Below, in pieces: positions 1 through 8,219 of a DNA stretch of 64,000 bases. The position numbers were made by a program, and so were the translations under genes. The notes beneath the pieces were generated by a model. The model had not been told where the DNA came from. It worked only from the letters and a program-made list of their open reading frames with translations, and ran no database searches. The stretch is from CAWKGC01 sp963849005. Lineage in GTDB: Bacteria; Pseudomonadota; Gammaproteobacteria; Burkholderiales; Usitatibacteraceae. Every line of letters starts with the position of its first letter. The stretch's first letter is position 1. Location of the stretch: contig CAWKGC010000019.1 in assembly GCA_963849005.1 (NCBI GenBank), forward strand, positions 618,090 to 682,089, written 5' to 3'.

Positions 1-7
1 GCCATCA

Positions 8-631
8 ATGCCGCGACCTGAGCCCGCCATGACGGACGCCCCACTAGCCACCGACGCAATCGAAAAGGCCATCGGCGAGCGGATCGGCGAGCTGCGCGAT
101 CGCCTCGGCATGACGCTCGACCAGCTGGCGAGCGAGACGGGGTTTTCCAAGGGCTACCTGTCGAAGATCGAGAACTCGCGCAAGGTGCCGCCGATCGGCT
201 CGCTCTCGCGCATCGCCCGCGCGCTGAAGACGGACATCACGGAGTTGCTGCGCACCGTGCCGAGGCAGAAGAGCCAGGGCTACTGCGTGGTCCGCGCATC
301 GCAGAGGCGGCCCGTGGTGCGCGGCGGCACGGCGTTCGGCTACGACTATGTCGGCCTTGCCGACGGGCAGCCGGACAAGAAGATGGAACCGTTCCTGTTC
401 ACGTTTCCCTCGCAGATCGACAAGCACGTGTTCTTCGAGCACGAGGGCGAGGAGTTCCTGTTCGTGGTGAGCGGCCGCGTCGAGTGGCAGGCCGGCAGCG
501 ACAAGCTGGTCCTGGAGGCGGGCGACAGCGTCTATTTCGACGCGCGCTTGCCGCACCGGGGGCGAAGCCTCGATGGCGAGGCAACCGCGCTCGTCGTTGT
601 CTGCAGTCCGCTGCACTCCGACCCGGCCTGA
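8..631 (+). CDS. XRE-family transcriptional regulator with C-terminal cupin domain
   Basis: A cytoplasmic DNA-binding regulator. Residues about 20-80 form an HTH_3 domain (RIGELRDRLGMTLDQLA, then TGFSKGYLSKIENSR as the recognition region). The second half, about residues 100-200, is a cupin_2 fold with the pattern HEGEEFLFVVSG and GDSVYFDARLPH. This HTH-plus-cupin build is common in regulators that sense a small metabolite. It ends 32 bases before the convergent HpaI-type aldolase, so it need not control that gene. The first ATG at 8 gives 207 residues; a second ATG at 29 gives 200 and no clear Shine-Dalgarno is seen for either. The effector is unknown. Confidence 0.85.
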   Translation: MPRPEPAMTDAPLATDAIEKAIGERIGELRDRLGMTLDQLASETGFSKGYLSKIENSRKVPPIGSLSRIARALKTDITELLRTVPRQKSQGYCVVRASQRRPVVRGGTAFGYDYVGLADGQPDKKMEPFLFTFPSQIDKHVFFEHEGEEFLFVVSGRVEWQAGSDKLVLEAGDSVYFDARLPHRGRSLDGEATALVVVCSPLHSDPA

Positions 632-662
632 AGCGCCGGGACACGGCCTCAGGGCAAGCGGT

Positions 663-1433
663 TCAGCCCTTGGCGCGCGCGACCGCCAGCATGGATTCGC
701 AGGCCTTGATCATCGTCGAGAGGTCGGCGCCCACGGAAGCGAATCGGAAGCCCGACGCGAGGCGCTTGCGCGCGTCGTCGGGCCCGAAGGCGAAAATGCC
801 CGCCGGCTTGCCCACCGATTGCGCGGCTGACAGGACTCCAGCGATCGCGGCCTGGATCTCGGGATGCCCGGGATCGCCGAGGTGCCCCATGTCGGCGGCG
901 AGGTCGGCGGGGCCGATGAACACCGCGTCGATGCCTTCCACCGACGCGATCTCGCGAACCTGCGCGGCGGCGGCGCGCGTCTCGATCTGGACGATCATGC
1001 AGATCTCGCCGTCGGCGACCTTGTAGTAGTCGGGAACGTGGGCGAAGCGGTTGGCGCGGCTGCAACCGGCCATGCCGCGCACGCCGTTGGGCGGATAGCG
1101 CACGGCGCGCACCGCCTTCCTCGCCTCCTCGACGCTGTTCACCTGCGGCACGAGAAAGGTCTGCACGCCGATGTCGAGCAGGCGCTTGAACAGCACCGCG
1201 TCGTTCCAGGCAATGCGAACGATCGGCGAGGAATCGCCGGCGGCAATCGCCTGCAATTGCGCGAGCACGTCCTGCACCTCGTTCGGCGCGTGCTCGCCGT
1301 CGATCAGCAGCCAGTCGAACCCCGAGTAGGCGAGCGATTCCGCGGCCGAGTTGCTGACGAGCTGCATCCACAGGCCGATCAACGGGTCCGCGCCATTGAG
1401 GCGCCGCTTGAAGGTATTTGCGATCGAAGGCAC
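663..1433 (-). CDS. HpcH/HpaI-type class II aldolase
   Basis: 256 residues, the usual length for the HpcH/HpaI family, which makes or splits 2-oxo-3-deoxy acids and related 4-hydroxy-2-oxo acids using a divalent metal and pyruvate as the enolate. Family marks are LLIDGEHAPNEVQDVLAQL near the N-terminus (metal and substrate loop), the VPQVNSVEEARKAV strand, the PPNGVRGMAG loop and FIGPADLAADMG near residue 175. The exact substrate (hydroxyketovalerate, 2-keto-3-deoxy-rhamnonate or the homoprotocatechuate-pathway acid) cannot be told from sequence. It stands alone between the XRE regulator and two tRNA genes. Confidence 0.88.
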   Translation of the reverse strand: MPSIANTFKRRLNGADPLIGLWMQLVSNSAAESLAYSGFDWLLIDGEHAPNEVQDVLAQLQAIAAGDSSPIVRIAWNDAVLFKRLLDIGVQTFLVPQVNSVEEARKAVRAVRYPPNGVRGMAGCSRANRFAHVPDYYKVADGEICMIVQIETRAAAAQVREIASVEGIDAVFIGPADLAADMGHLGDPGHPEIQAAIAGVLSAAQSVGKPAGIFAFGPDDARKRLASGFRFASVGADLSTMIKACESMLAVARAKG

Positions 1434-1501
1434 GGGGTTTCTCCGGGGTGGGATGGGACGGGAAAGCGGCTGGCAGTCGCTATGGTAAAATTCTTTGCAT
1501 C

Positions 1502-1595
1502 GGAGAGGTGACCGAGTGGCCGAAGGTGGCGCCCTGCTAAGGCGTTATATGGGCTTAAACCTGTATCGAGGGTTCGAATCCCTCCCTCTCCGCCA
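1502..1595 (+). tRNA. tRNA-Ser (GCU anticodon)
   Basis: A class II tRNA with a long variable arm. The acceptor stem GGAGAGG (1502-1508) pairs with CCTCTCC (1585-1591), followed by the discriminator G and an encoded CCA. The anticodon loop CTGCTAA gives GCU. The T-arm holds GGTTCGAATCC. A rough -10 element (TAAAAT) lies about 10 bases upstream. Confidence 0.97.
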
Positions 1596-1601
1596 ACCAT
1601 C

Positions 1602-1630
1602 AAAACGGGCCTCGCGCCCGTTTTCGTTTT
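1602..1630 (+). terminator. Rho-independent terminator after tRNA-Ser
   Basis: AAAACGGGC, a 5-base loop CTCGC, then GCCCGTTTT followed by CGTTTT. The stem and T-run sit directly behind the tRNA-Ser gene. Confidence 0.75.
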
Positions 1631-1640
1631 CCCCCGCGGC

Positions 1641-1669
1641 TGGAGGCGGGGTGGAGTTCCTGATATAAT
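1641..1669 (+). promoter_or_regulatory. Promoter of tRNA-Arg
   Basis: A perfect -10 box TATAAT at 1664-1669, eleven bases before the mature tRNA start. The -35 region about 17 bases upstream (TGGAGG at 1641-1646) is a weak match to TTGACA. Confidence 0.55.
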
Positions 1670-1679
1670 TCAGTCCGTT

Positions 1680-1756
1680 GCGCCCATAGCTCAGATGGAT
1701 AGAGTACCTGGCTACGAACCAGGGGGTCGTGGGTTCGAATCCTGCTGGGCGCGCCA
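1680..1756 (+). tRNA. tRNA-Arg (ACG anticodon)
   Basis: Acceptor GCGCCCA (1680-1686) pairs with TGGGCGC (1746-1752), followed by G and CCA. The anticodon stem CCTGG/CCAGG encloses CTACGAA, giving ACG, which is read as ICG after deamination. The T-arm carries GGTTCGAATCC. Confidence 0.97.
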
Positions 1757-1769
1757 GATAGATTGAAAG

Positions 1770-1796
1770 GGGCCGGTCGAGAGACCGGCCCTTTTT
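1770..1796. terminator. Terminator between tRNA-Arg and the TonB receptor gene
   Basis: A perfect 9-bp stem GGGCCGGTC / GACCGGCCC with a GAGA loop, then TTTTTC on the plus strand. It lies between convergent units and may serve both. Confidence 0.8.
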
Positions 1797-1808
1797 CTTT
1801 GGCTCGGA

Positions 1809-3902
1809 TCAGAAATCAAGCCTCGCGCTCAGGCCAACCAGGAAATTGCGCGTCGCCGAAGGCTCGAAATAGCGTCCGTTGACGTCGCCGACGATCACGG
1901 TCCCGACAAAGTTCCGGTCGGTGAAATTGTTGAGCCGCGCGAACTCGCGAAACAGCCAGCGGCCGCTGCGCTGCTCGAAGCCGATGCGCAGGTTGCCGAT
2001 GGTGTAGGCGGGCGCCGCGTCGGAATTGCGATCGTTCACGTACATCTTGCCCGCGTACTGCACCTCGAGCGCCGCGACCAGGCCCGCGGCGGCCGGATAC
2101 GACCACGTGATCTCGCCGAAGGCGTTCGCGCCAGGAACGCCCGGCAAGCGCGCGCCGGATGGGACGGGCAATGGCGGGGACCCGGTCGTCGCGTCCGACG
2201 TGAACGTTGCCGACAACCACGTATACGATGCGTAGCCGGTGAATCCGGCGCCGAGCGTGCCTTCCCAGGTCGCCTCGAAACCGCGGCGGCGCGTGCTCGA
2301 GGCGTTCTTGTAGGTCGTGCGCCCGCCGACTGCGGTGTCGACGATGATTTCGTCCGTCGTCTCGACGTTGAAAGCCGCCAGGTTCATGCGCTGCTGCCGG
2401 CCGAACAGCGCCTTGACGCCGATTTCCGCCGACTTGCTGAGGCTCGGCTGCAACGCGAGGTTGAGGCCGGGGCCGATCGTCCGATAGGCGATTTCGGCAA
2501 ACGTCGGCGTCTCGAAGCCTTGCCCGTAGTTCGCGTACACGTTGATCTCGTCGGTCGCATGCCAGACCACGCCGAGAACCGGGCTGCCATGGTTGTAGTT
2601 GCGCTCGCCGCTGTCATTGGGGTTGGCCCCGACGATGAAGTTATCGTCGCTCTTGAAGTGCACATCGCTGTAGCGGTATCCCGCGAGCAGCGACAGGTAA
2701 TCGAGGAAAGACCACTCGAGCTGCAGGTAGCCGTCGGTATTGGCGATGAAGTTGTCCTCGTCGCGCCGGCGATCGCCGAGGTTGCCGTCGTTGTTGACGA
2801 ACCCCTGGCGGTGCTCGTTCTGCGTTTCGTAGTTCGCCCCCAGCGTAAGGACCGCCGGGCGGCCCGCGAGCGAGAACCGCATCGCGTAGCGTGCGTCGAC
2901 GCCGCCGAAAGTGCGGTCGAGGTCGGTCACCCCGCCTGAAGAGGTGATTGCCGTTCCCGGAAGCGCGAGGTACTGCCGCACTTTCCGCGATCCTCCGTAC
3001 CCCGTGATCCGCAGGTCGGCGCCGCCGCCGAGACGCTGATCGACCGTCACGCCGCCTTGCGCCTGGTTCACGGTCTTGCGCGTGTTGAAGCGCAAGGCTG
3101 CCGGGTCCGCCTGCTGCGGGTCCGCTTCCCATTGCGCGCGCGTGAGGCCAAGGGGATCCTGCGCCTCGGGCTGGTAGAGCGAATTGGCGATCAGCGTGAT
3201 CGTCGTGTCCGGCGTCGCTGCCAGCTTGAGCTTGGCGTTGGCAAGGTCGCGGGTCGCGGCGCTGTGGTCGCGGTAGCCGTCGATGCCGAACCTGTTCGCG
3301 GCCAGCACGTAATTCAAGGCGCCTTCCTGCCCTTCCACCTTGGCGATGACGTTCGAGGTGCCGTAGCTGCCGCCGATCACCTGCAGCGTTGCCTGCGGCG
3401 TCGCAGGGCCGTCTTCGGTGAACACCGAGATCACCCCGCCAGCGGCGTTGCCGTAGAGGGAGGAGAAGGGCCCTCGCAGGACCTCGATGCGTTGCGCCGA
3501 CGCGAGGCTGAAGCTTCCGGTCTGGCCCTGGCCGTCTGGCATCGTCGCGGGAATGTTGTCCTGGTACAGGCGCACGCCGCGCACGCCGAAATTGGCGCGC
3601 GCGCCGAAACCGCGTATCGACAGCTGCAGGTCCTGCGCGTAATTCCAGCGGTTCTGCACGAACATGCCGGGAATGCGCGCGAGCGACTCGGACAGGTTCA
3701 CCTGCAACTGGCCGTTCTGGATCGTGTCGGCTCCCACGGTATCGATCGCCACGGGCAGGTCGAATGCCCGTTCGGCATTGCGGGTTGCGGTGATGACCAC
3801 CGGATCGAGCGGTTCGGGTGCGCTCGCCTGGGCGCGGGCGGCGCCTGCGGTCCCGATGCCGCCCGCCAGTGCAAGCACCATGTGGATCGAGATTGAGCGC
3901 AT
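1809..3902 (-). CDS. TonB-dependent outer-membrane receptor
   Basis: About 697 residues from the ATG at 3902, chosen because it is followed by a clear signal peptide (MRSISIHMVLALAGGIGTAG, cut after an A-x-A site). An in-frame extension upstream to 4322 has no such signal and runs through the divergent gene. The plug domain spans roughly residues 45-150, with NLSESLARIPG, LSIRGFGARANFG and RIEVLRGPFSSLYGNAAGG. The rest is a 22-strand barrel pattern ending in a terminal phenylalanine (LSARLDF). Such receptors import ferric siderophores, cobalamin or other bulky ligands with ExbBD-TonB energy. The substrate cannot be read here and no siderophore genes lie nearby. Confidence 0.9.
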   Translation of the reverse strand: MRSISIHMVLALAGGIGTAGAARAQASAPEPLDPVVITATRNAERAFDLPVAIDTVGADTIQNGQLQVNLSESLARIPGMFVQNRWNYAQDLQLSIRGFGARANFGVRGVRLYQDNIPATMPDGQGQTGSFSLASAQRIEVLRGPFSSLYGNAAGGVISVFTEDGPATPQATLQVIGGSYGTSNVIAKVEGQEGALNYVLAANRFGIDGYRDHSAATRDLANAKLKLAATPDTTITLIANSLYQPEAQDPLGLTRAQWEADPQQADPAALRFNTRKTVNQAQGGVTVDQRLGGGADLRITGYGGSRKVRQYLALPGTAITSSGGVTDLDRTFGGVDARYAMRFSLAGRPAVLTLGANYETQNEHRQGFVNNDGNLGDRRRDEDNFIANTDGYLQLEWSFLDYLSLLAGYRYSDVHFKSDDNFIVGANPNDSGERNYNHGSPVLGVVWHATDEINVYANYGQGFETPTFAEIAYRTIGPGLNLALQPSLSKSAEIGVKALFGRQQRMNLAAFNVETTDEIIVDTAVGGRTTYKNASSTRRRGFEATWEGTLGAGFTGYASYTWLSATFTSDATTGSPPLPVPSGARLPGVPGANAFGEITWSYPAAAGLVAALEVQYAGKMYVNDRNSDAAPAYTIGNLRIGFEQRSGRWLFREFARLNNFTDRNFVGTVIVGDVNGRYFEPSATRNFLVGLSARLDF

Positions 3903-4077
3903 GTCGAAGTCCGGGGAAAGTGCCGGCGAAGGGCCGGAGTTGCAGCGAGAAGTTGCGCCCGTGCACGCCGCTTCGTCAAGGATCGTCGGAAAATCGGCAC
4001 GGAAAATGTGACTTTCCGTACAGACTTCCAGGCTCCAGGGGGCTAGCTTGGGTCGGGCAGATTCCCGTGGAGGTTGC

Positions 4078-4467
4078 ATGCGACACGCAATCGCAGTCTT
4101 GATCGCCCTTGCCGGCCTGGCGCTCCCCGCGCAGGCCCAGGAGGGAATCGAGCTGGCGAGGCGGGCCAAGTCGCTCGCTTCGTCCATTGCCGTTGCAAAC
4201 GCCCCGCCTGCCGCGAAACCTTCCGTATGGTCTGCGGACGCGACGTTCCTCCTGTCGCCGATTGAAGCGCACGTCGGCGTGCCGGCCGACGCGCGCCACC
4301 CGCGCGCCGACTGCGAGATCACGGCGAGTGACCTGTGCTTCGACGCGCGCGAACGCCACGCCGTCTATCGCGGGGTGCGCGAGTACATGCCGAAAGTCGA
4401 CGGGCTCACGCCCGAGAGCATGTCCATGAAGCGCGGCGGCATCGTCCTCAAATACAGCTTCAAGTAG
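4078..4467 (+). CDS. Small secreted protein of unknown function
   Basis: 129 residues from the ATG at 4078, which has GTGGAGG a few bases upstream and is followed by a signal peptide ending ALPAQA. An upstream start at 4048 would place extra residues before the signal and is less likely. The mature part has two cysteines (DCEI and DLCFD) that could form a disulfide. I do not recognise a family. It is transcribed away from the TonB receptor, with about 175 bases between the two starts, so a shared control region is possible but not shown. Confidence 0.65.
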   Translation: MRHAIAVLIALAGLALPAQAQEGIELARRAKSLASSIAVANAPPAAKPSVWSADATFLLSPIEAHVGVPADARHPRADCEITASDLCFDARERHAVYRGVREYMPKVDGLTPESMSMKRGGIVLKYSFK

Positions 4468-4490
4468 CGCTTGCGCGCAGTGCGCAAATG

Positions 4491-4518
4491 AAAAAGCCCC
4501 GCAACCGCGGGGCCTTTT
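4491..4518. terminator. Bidirectional terminator
   Basis: AAAAAGCCCCGC, a 4-base loop, GCGGGGCCTTTT: a 7-bp GC stem with A-run and T-run on either side, lying between the secreted-protein gene and the convergent cytochrome c gene. Confidence 0.8.
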
Positions 4519-4539
4519 CATTGTTCCGGTGATCGACGG

Positions 4540-4833
4540 TTACATCGCGAGGACCCACTTGACGATCGCGGTGAGGTCGGCGCCCTGGGCCTTCACTTCG
4601 GGGTGGCCCTTCTTCCCGGCCAGCTTGGCCGTGAGGGTTGCCTCGGCATCGGCTTTGCCCTTGTACTTGGCTGCGATGTCCTTGAACGACGGCCCCATTT
4701 TCTTGGTATCGACCGCGTGGCAGTTCAGGCAGCCGCTGCTCTTGGCCAGCGCCGCGCCATCCTGGGCGAGCGCCGCTCCGCCGAAAGCGAGCAGGCCGGT
4801 TGCCGCCACGCCAATTGCGAACTTCTTGAACAT
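4540..4833 (-). CDS. Periplasmic class I cytochrome c (c551/c552 type)
   Basis: 97 residues: a signal peptide ending GAALAQ, then one haem site CLNCH near residue 34 and a distal methionine in KKMGPSF, followed by the C-terminal helix pattern VKWVLAM. This is the size of small soluble electron carriers. It lies downstream of the MtrB/MtrA-like pair on the same strand but behind a likely terminator, so it may have its own promoter. In the Sideroxydans mto cluster a single-haem cytochrome (MtoD) has the comparable place; a role as periplasmic shuttle for the conduit is inference. Confidence 0.88.
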   Translation of the reverse strand: MFKKFAIGVAATGLLAFGGAALAQDGAALAKSSGCLNCHAVDTKKMGPSFKDIAAKYKGKADAEATLTAKLAGKKGHPEVKAQGADLTAIVKWVLAM

Positions 4834-4877
4834 CCGTATTCTCCTTGTTGAAGTTATCCGAAGAGGCGGTCGCGCAG

Positions 4878-4928
4878 AAAAAAACCGGCCGGCCCGGGAA
4901 GAAATAATACCATCCCCGAAGCCGGCCC
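4878..4928 (-). terminator. Likely terminator of the mtrAB-like operon
   Basis: Read on the minus strand, GGCCGGC and GCCGGCC can form a 7-bp stem with a loop of about 26 bases followed by seven T. It begins about 12 bases after the porin stop codon. The long loop makes it a weaker candidate; CCGGCCGG can also fold on itself. Confidence 0.5.
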
Positions 4929-4939
4929 TTTACGGTGAC

Positions 4940-7081
4940 CTAGAACCTGAACGTCCCGAGCAGATAGACGATGTTCGCGTTATAGCTCTGGAACGCGTTC
5001 CAGCCGTTGAGATAGCTCGTCTGGTTCACCGCGGTCGGCGGCGTCGTGATCGGCAGGACCGTGTTCGTGTAGCCGTTGTACTGGTCGTCGTTGTAGTCGT
5101 ACTTCTGGTACGCGTAGCCGGCAGTGAAGGACCAGTTCCTGTTGAACGTGTAGACGCCCTTGATGTTGAACGACGTGGTCTTGATGTTCGGGTAGTTCGG
5201 CAGCGGCAACGGGTTGCCGAAGTTGTTCTGCGCCGACATGTCCGAGGAACCATCGACCTGCTCGTACATCAGCGAGCCGATGACCACGAACTTCTCGTCA
5301 ACGGGGAAGTCGACGCCAAGCCCGACCAGCCAGTTGTTGTTCTTGACCGAGGCGCTCCAGTTGTAGGCTTGCGCCGTCGGGTTCGGGTTGCTCGGGTCGA
5401 AGCAGTTTGGCCCGGTCGCCGCGGTGCAGGTCGGGCTCGCGCCGACATAGCGGTGGTCCGAGTCGTACTTGACGGTCTCGTAGTCCCCGAACAGGGTCAC
5501 GCGCGCCGAGTTCGGAGCGCCCCAGGTCACGTTGGCGAAGACCTCGTTGCGCGTGTCGCTGGTGCGGCCGAGCGTCGTATCGCCGTACTGGTTGTCCTTG
5601 TACAGGTACTCGAAGGCCACGCCCACGCCGTCCATCGCCGCCCAGTCGAGCGTCAGCTTGAGGCGGTTCTGGGTCAGGTTGGCGAGGTCGAACGCCTTCA
5701 CGAAACGGCTGAGATACGCCGCATCGTTCGGCCCCGTCCCGGCGTTGCCGAGCAGGAACGTGGAACTCCTGTCCACGTACGAATACTTCAGGCGCGCGAC
5801 GAGGTTGTCGAGCGAGGAGTTCTTCCACTCGACCCAGAACGTGTTGGTGGTGGTGTCGTCGAAGTCGATGCGGTTCTGCGTGATGTGGTTGTAGTCGTAG
5901 CCGCCGCCGATCCGGTTGTGCTTGTCGAGGCGATAGTAGGCGTCGAGGCCGGCGTTTTCCTTCTGGTAGTCCCAAAGCTCGTTCTCGAACGTGCCGCCGC
6001 AGACCGCCGCGCCGCTTTCGCAGAACCCGACCTGGGTGCCGTCGTTCTTCATCTTCTGCCAGTTGAGGTAGACCCGGGTATCGAGGCCCGCCGCCGGCCG
6101 CGCCGACCAGCCGAGGGTGAACGTCTGCCGCGTCTCGTCGCCGTTGAACATGTTGGTGGTGGGCAGCATGGGAATGGAGCCGCCGTTGGCGATGTTCAAA
6201 GCGCTGGTCGGGACATTCACGTCGCTGGTGGTCTGGTCCCAGGTGTAGCGGGCCGCGACGGTGGAGTCCATCGGCAATTGCCGCCAGACGGCGTTCAACC
6301 CGAAGCGCTGGTACTGGTTGTTGGCGGGCAGGTAGGTGGTGTCCGTGCCGTTGCCGAAGAACGGGTTGGTCCACTTGAGCTGCTCGTTCTTGTTGCCGAA
6401 ATTGCTGACGAGGTAGCTCGCGCTCAAGGTCATGGACTTGGTCGCATAGCCGGCTTCGACCGCCGCGTTGTTGGTCTCGAATTCGACCGGGATGGCAAGG
6501 TCGACGTAGCCGTTGCCCGGGCTCGTGCCGTTCGATGCTGCGCCAACCTTGGTGCCCTGCGTCTTGACCTGGTTGCCTTCGACGCGGAAGTACCATGGCG
6601 ACTGCTGCTGCCACTCGAAGTATCCGCCTGTGTCCTTGCGGTCGTAGCCGAGGTTCACGCCGTTCCAGGTGCCCGGGTTCAACTGCGGGAAGGTCGCGGT
6701 GAGCGCCGTCCCGCCGCTGCCGGCGTAGGGCGTCAGGCCGTTGAACAGGAAGTTGTGCGGGATCCAGTTGACATACGCGCGCGCCTTGAAGACGTCGTAC
6801 ATGCCGCCGCGGATATTGACGTACAGGTCGTCACGGCCGAAGTTCTCGCCGTAGGCGTCGATCCACGAGCGGCTGTTGCGCCCGGTGACGCCGATGTTCG
6901 AAAGCATCCCGTTGTTCAGGTCCTGGTATTCCTGGAATTTCGACGCGTCCTTGGTGCTCGAGTCGGTAACGATGCCGCCGGCGGTGACCGATCCCGTGGA
7001 GAGGAAGGGGTCGTCCTCCGCAAAGGCGGGAGTGGCTGCAAACAGGGCGGCGATGAGGGTGGCGAGATATCTCTTGTTCAC
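4940..7081 (-). CDS. MtrB/PioB-family outer-membrane porin of a decaheme conduit
   Basis: About 713 residues from a GTG at 7081. That start gives the signal peptide VNKRYLATLIAALFAATPAF and has GGGAGA upstream; an ATG 12 codons earlier would spoil the signal. The mature protein is a long barrel with alternating aromatic strands (about 26-28 expected) and ends in LLGTFRF, a C-terminal phenylalanine signature for Bam insertion. In this family the barrel sheathes a decaheme cytochrome and lets electrons cross the outer membrane, either out to minerals (MtrB) or in from Fe(II) (PioB, MtoB). The decaheme gene lies 13 bases upstream, which supports the pairing. No N-terminal CXXC, typical of Shewanella MtrB, is seen. 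Confidence 0.88.
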   Translation of the reverse strand: MNKRYLATLIAALFAATPAFAEDDPFLSTGSVTAGGIVTDSSTKDASKFQEYQDLNNGMLSNIGVTGRNSRSWIDAYGENFGRDDLYVNIRGGMYDVFKARAYVNWIPHNFLFNGLTPYAGSGGTALTATFPQLNPGTWNGVNLGYDRKDTGGYFEWQQQSPWYFRVEGNQVKTQGTKVGAASNGTSPGNGYVDLAIPVEFETNNAAVEAGYATKSMTLSASYLVSNFGNKNEQLKWTNPFFGNGTDTTYLPANNQYQRFGLNAVWRQLPMDSTVAARYTWDQTTSDVNVPTSALNIANGGSIPMLPTTNMFNGDETRQTFTLGWSARPAAGLDTRVYLNWQKMKNDGTQVGFCESGAAVCGGTFENELWDYQKENAGLDAYYRLDKHNRIGGGYDYNHITQNRIDFDDTTTNTFWVEWKNSSLDNLVARLKYSYVDRSSTFLLGNAGTGPNDAAYLSRFVKAFDLANLTQNRLKLTLDWAAMDGVGVAFEYLYKDNQYGDTTLGRTSDTRNEVFANVTWGAPNSARVTLFGDYETVKYDSDHRYVGASPTCTAATGPNCFDPSNPNPTAQAYNWSASVKNNNWLVGLGVDFPVDEKFVVIGSLMYEQVDGSSDMSAQNNFGNPLPLPNYPNIKTTSFNIKGVYTFNRNWSFTAGYAYQKYDYNDDQYNGYTNTVLPITTPPTAVNQTSYLNGWNAFQSYNANIVYLLGTFRF

Positions 7082-7094
7082 GATGGGTCTCCCG

Positions 7095-8051
7095 CTAGCG
7101 GATGAAGAACTGGCCACGAGCGCCTGGCGCGTTCGAGCCGTGGATCGAGTTGTGGCAGTTCGTGCAGGACCGCGCGATGAAGCGCGTGTTCACGGTCGGG
7201 TTCGGCGGGGACCCGGTGGCCGGGTTGTTGAAGGCCGCCGCGCCGCCGTAGACCGTGCCCGGGTGGCGCGCGGCATCGTGGCAGTCCTGGCACAGGTTCG
7301 GCTGCTTCTCGTTCAACAGCTTCGCGTACACCGAGCCGTGCGGGTTGTGGCAGGAGAGGCAGTTCTCCTCGACGGCCGGGTGCGCGAACATGAACGGCCC
7401 GCGCTTGTCGGAGTGGCAGGAGTAGCACTGCTGGTTCACCGTTTCCGCCTTGAGCATCGCCGGGGTGAGCGCGCCGTGCGGGTTGTGGCAGTCGGAACAC
7501 TTCATCTTGTTCTCGACGATCGGGTGGTGCGAGGGCTTGAACGTCGCGGCACGGACCTGCTGGTGGCAGGTGCCGCACAGGTCGGCCTCGTTCGGGCGCA
7601 TCGACGTCGTGAACGGCGACACCACGACCTTGGTCTGCTTGTTGTGGATGTTGTGGCAGCTGGCGCAGCTCACGTCGTTGCGCGAGTGCGCGCCGGCGGC
7701 CCAGAAGGCCAACTGGCGGTTGCTGTCGTGGCAGGTCAGGCACACGGCGCTTTTCTGCGCCGCGGTGGCGTCCTTGCTGGTGAAGGCGCCCACCGGCTTG
7801 GCCTTGGTCGGGTCCTTGAGGTGGGCCGTCGCATCGCCGTGGCACGCCTGGCACATGGTGCCGTCGGCGTCGTTCTTGGCGCCGTGGGGCGTCAACTGGA
7901 TCGACTTGTGCGTTTCCTCATGGCACTTGGCGCATACCGGGGTGGCCCCGGTCTTGGCTGTCATCGTGGCTTGCGCCATCGCGTGACCGGCAAACAAGCA
8001 AGCGGACAGGACGGTGAGCCACCGCGCTGCCGTGGAGAATTTCAATCGCAT
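7095..8051 (-). CDS. Decaheme c-type cytochrome, MtrA/MtoA/DmsE type
   Basis: 318 residues with a signal peptide ending AGHAMA and exactly ten CXXCH sites at about 40, 67, 104, 129, 159, 185, 209, 231, 254 and 296, plus many distal histidines (CHNIH, CHNPH, SHHP). Length and haem number match MtrA, MtoA and DmsE, which thread the MtrB-like barrel and carry electrons between periplasm and cell surface. No outer-surface decaheme (MtrC/OmcA) is in the window. That layout fits Fe(II)-oxidising Mto/Pio systems better than reductive Mtr systems, though direction cannot be decided from sequence. An FNR-like box lies about 80 bases upstream. Confidence 0.93.
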   Translation of the reverse strand: MRLKFSTAARWLTVLSACLFAGHAMAQATMTAKTGATPVCAKCHEETHKSIQLTPHGAKNDADGTMCQACHGDATAHLKDPTKAKPVGAFTSKDATAAQKSAVCLTCHDSNRQLAFWAAGAHSRNDVSCASCHNIHNKQTKVVVSPFTTSMRPNEADLCGTCHQQVRAATFKPSHHPIVENKMKCSDCHNPHGALTPAMLKAETVNQQCYSCHSDKRGPFMFAHPAVEENCLSCHNPHGSVYAKLLNEKQPNLCQDCHDAARHPGTVYGGAAAFNNPATGSPPNPTVNTRFIARSCTNCHNSIHGSNAPGARGQFFIR

Positions 8052-8129
8052 GGCCAGACCCCCTTATTTTCTTGAATTCACGCATTACCGGGAACTTTGC
8101 CCAGTTTCCGACCTGCAAATCCGGATCGT

Positions 8130-8143
8130 TTGATCGAGGTCAA
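8130..8143 (-). promoter_or_regulatory. FNR/ANR-like operator upstream of the decaheme gene
   Basis: TTGATcgagGTCAA differs at one base from the FNR consensus TTGAT-N4-ATCAA. It lies 79-92 bases before the decaheme start at 8051, a position that allows activation. Binding is inferred from the match alone. Confidence 0.5.
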
Positions 8144-8219
8144 GCAAACGCGGGAGCTTTCCGCTTTGTTGCGAGGACGCAACAACCGCTAGGCCGCGAC
8201 GAGATTCCAATGCAGGTCG

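Noticed and set aside
1809..4322. TonB receptor starting at 4322
   Set aside because: The added 140 residues have no signal peptide and overlap the divergent secreted-protein gene; the ATG at 3902 begins a normal signal.
4529..7105. 858-residue plus-strand frame over the porin gene
   Set aside because: It is the complement of the MtrB-like gene, rich in Val and Arg with no domain, and typical of antisense frames in GC-rich DNA.
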